A stretch of 21,360 nucleotides of DNA from Saccharothrix sp. ST-888. Its GTDB lineage: Bacteria; Actinomycetota; Actinomycetes; Streptomycetales; Streptomycetaceae. Positions 20,985 to 21,360 of the stretch are shown here, in pieces. Position 1 is the first letter of the stretch. Every line of letters starts with the position of its first letter. The notes under the pieces were generated by a model that searched no databases, had not been told where the DNA came from, and saw only the letters and a program-made list of their open reading frames with translations. A program made the position numbers and the translations under genes. The stretch covers positions 1-21,360 of the forward strand of contig NZ_JYJF01000118.1 of the NCBI RefSeq assembly GCF_000955975.1. The letters run 5' to 3'.

Positions 20985-21360
20985 TCAGCTCAGGCCGGGG
21001 ATGAACTGCACGACGAGGTCGATCAGCTTGATCCCGATGAACGGTACGACCAGACCGCCGAAACCGTAGACTCCGATGTTCCTGCGGAGCAGCGAACTGG
21101 CGTCGGACGGGCGGTACTTGACACCGCGCAGGGCGAGCGGGATCAGACCGATGATGACCAGCGCGTTGAAGATGATCGCCGAGGTGATCGCCGAGGTCGG
21201 GCTGTGCAGACCCATGATGTTCAGGTGCTTCAGGCCCGGGTACACGCTGGCGAACATCGCCGGGATGATCGCGAAGTACTTCGCGACGTCGTTGGCGATC
21301 GAGAAGGTGGTGAGCGCGCCTCGGGTGATCAGCAGCTGCTTGCCGATCTCGACGATCTCG
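20985..21360 (-). CDS. kdpB: KdpB ATPase subunit (partial, C-terminal end only)
   Basis: Only the last ~125 residues of the P-type ATPase subunit are inside the window; the gene continues past the right edge. The visible sequence EIGKQLLITRGALTTFSIAND, VAKYFAIIPAMFA, YPGLKHLNIMGLHSPTSA, ITSAIIFNALVIIGLIPLAL and KYRPSDASSLLRRN is the conserved KdpB C-terminus with its last membrane segments, including the ANDVAKYF motif. KdpB hydrolyses ATP to drive potassium uptake through KdpA. It is followed closely by kdpC. KdpA and the promoter lie outside the window. Confidence 0.97.
   Translation of the reverse strand, partial: EIVEIGKQLLITRGALTTFSIANDVAKYFAIIPAMFASVYPGLKHLNIMGLHSPTSAITSAIIFNALVIIGLIPLALRGVKYRPSDASSLLRRNIGVYGFGGLVVPFIGIKLIDLVVQFIPGLS

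Overview
The window is very GC-rich DNA with strong third-position G/C bias, tightly packed operons, GTG and TTG starts and two rare in-frame TTA (bldA-type) codons. The gene set (copZ/csoR, BlaI-M56, kdpBCDE, a dedicated metK) also fits a Streptomyces- or Kitasatospora-like actinomycete. This is inference; there is no rRNA or other taxonomic marker here.

Region 1 (about 1-6150, minus strand) is the most unusual part. It is a compact operon, read in this order: MaoC-like hydratase, TIGR00027-type methyltransferase, winged-helix class I methyltransferase, AurF-like diiron oxygenase, class II aaRS-like amino acid:carrier-protein ligase, AcpS-type phosphopantetheinyl transferase, stand-alone carrier protein, and metK (cut by the left edge). 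It looks like a self-contained pathway that loads an amino acid onto a carrier protein, oxidises it (possibly at nitrogen), methylates it with its own SAM supply and perhaps dehydrates it, without an NRPS or PKS. I do not recognise the product. A good promoter lies at 6124-6153.

Region 2 (6257-11515) has a Cys/Met-metabolism PLP enzyme on the minus strand. On the plus strand follow a BlaI-like repressor with an M56 membrane metalloprotease, a CopZ copper chaperone, an MFS transporter of YbfB/YjiJ type and a CsoR copper sensor. Three sites of the form TACC-N7-GGTA lie in front of blaI, copZ and csoR and are probable CsoR operators. No P-type copper ATPase is present in the window. The MFS gene has a TTA codon at position 6.

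Region 3 (11516-14890, plus strand) holds a strong hairpin, three spaced CTTCAG repeats, a translationally coupled pair (MGDG-synthase-like glycosyltransferase and NodB polysaccharide deacetylase), and a ROK-family protein without the usual zinc motif.

Region 4 (15035-21360, minus strand) holds a four-TM protein with two extracytoplasmic helical domains and no output domain, then the high-affinity potassium system: kdpB (cut by the right edge), kdpC, kdpD and kdpE in transcription order. A long hairpin separates the transport genes from kdpDE, and a 15-bp tandem repeat follows kdpE. No intergenic gap is longer than about 300 bases. I saw no tRNA, rRNA, CRISPR array, transposase or prophage gene.
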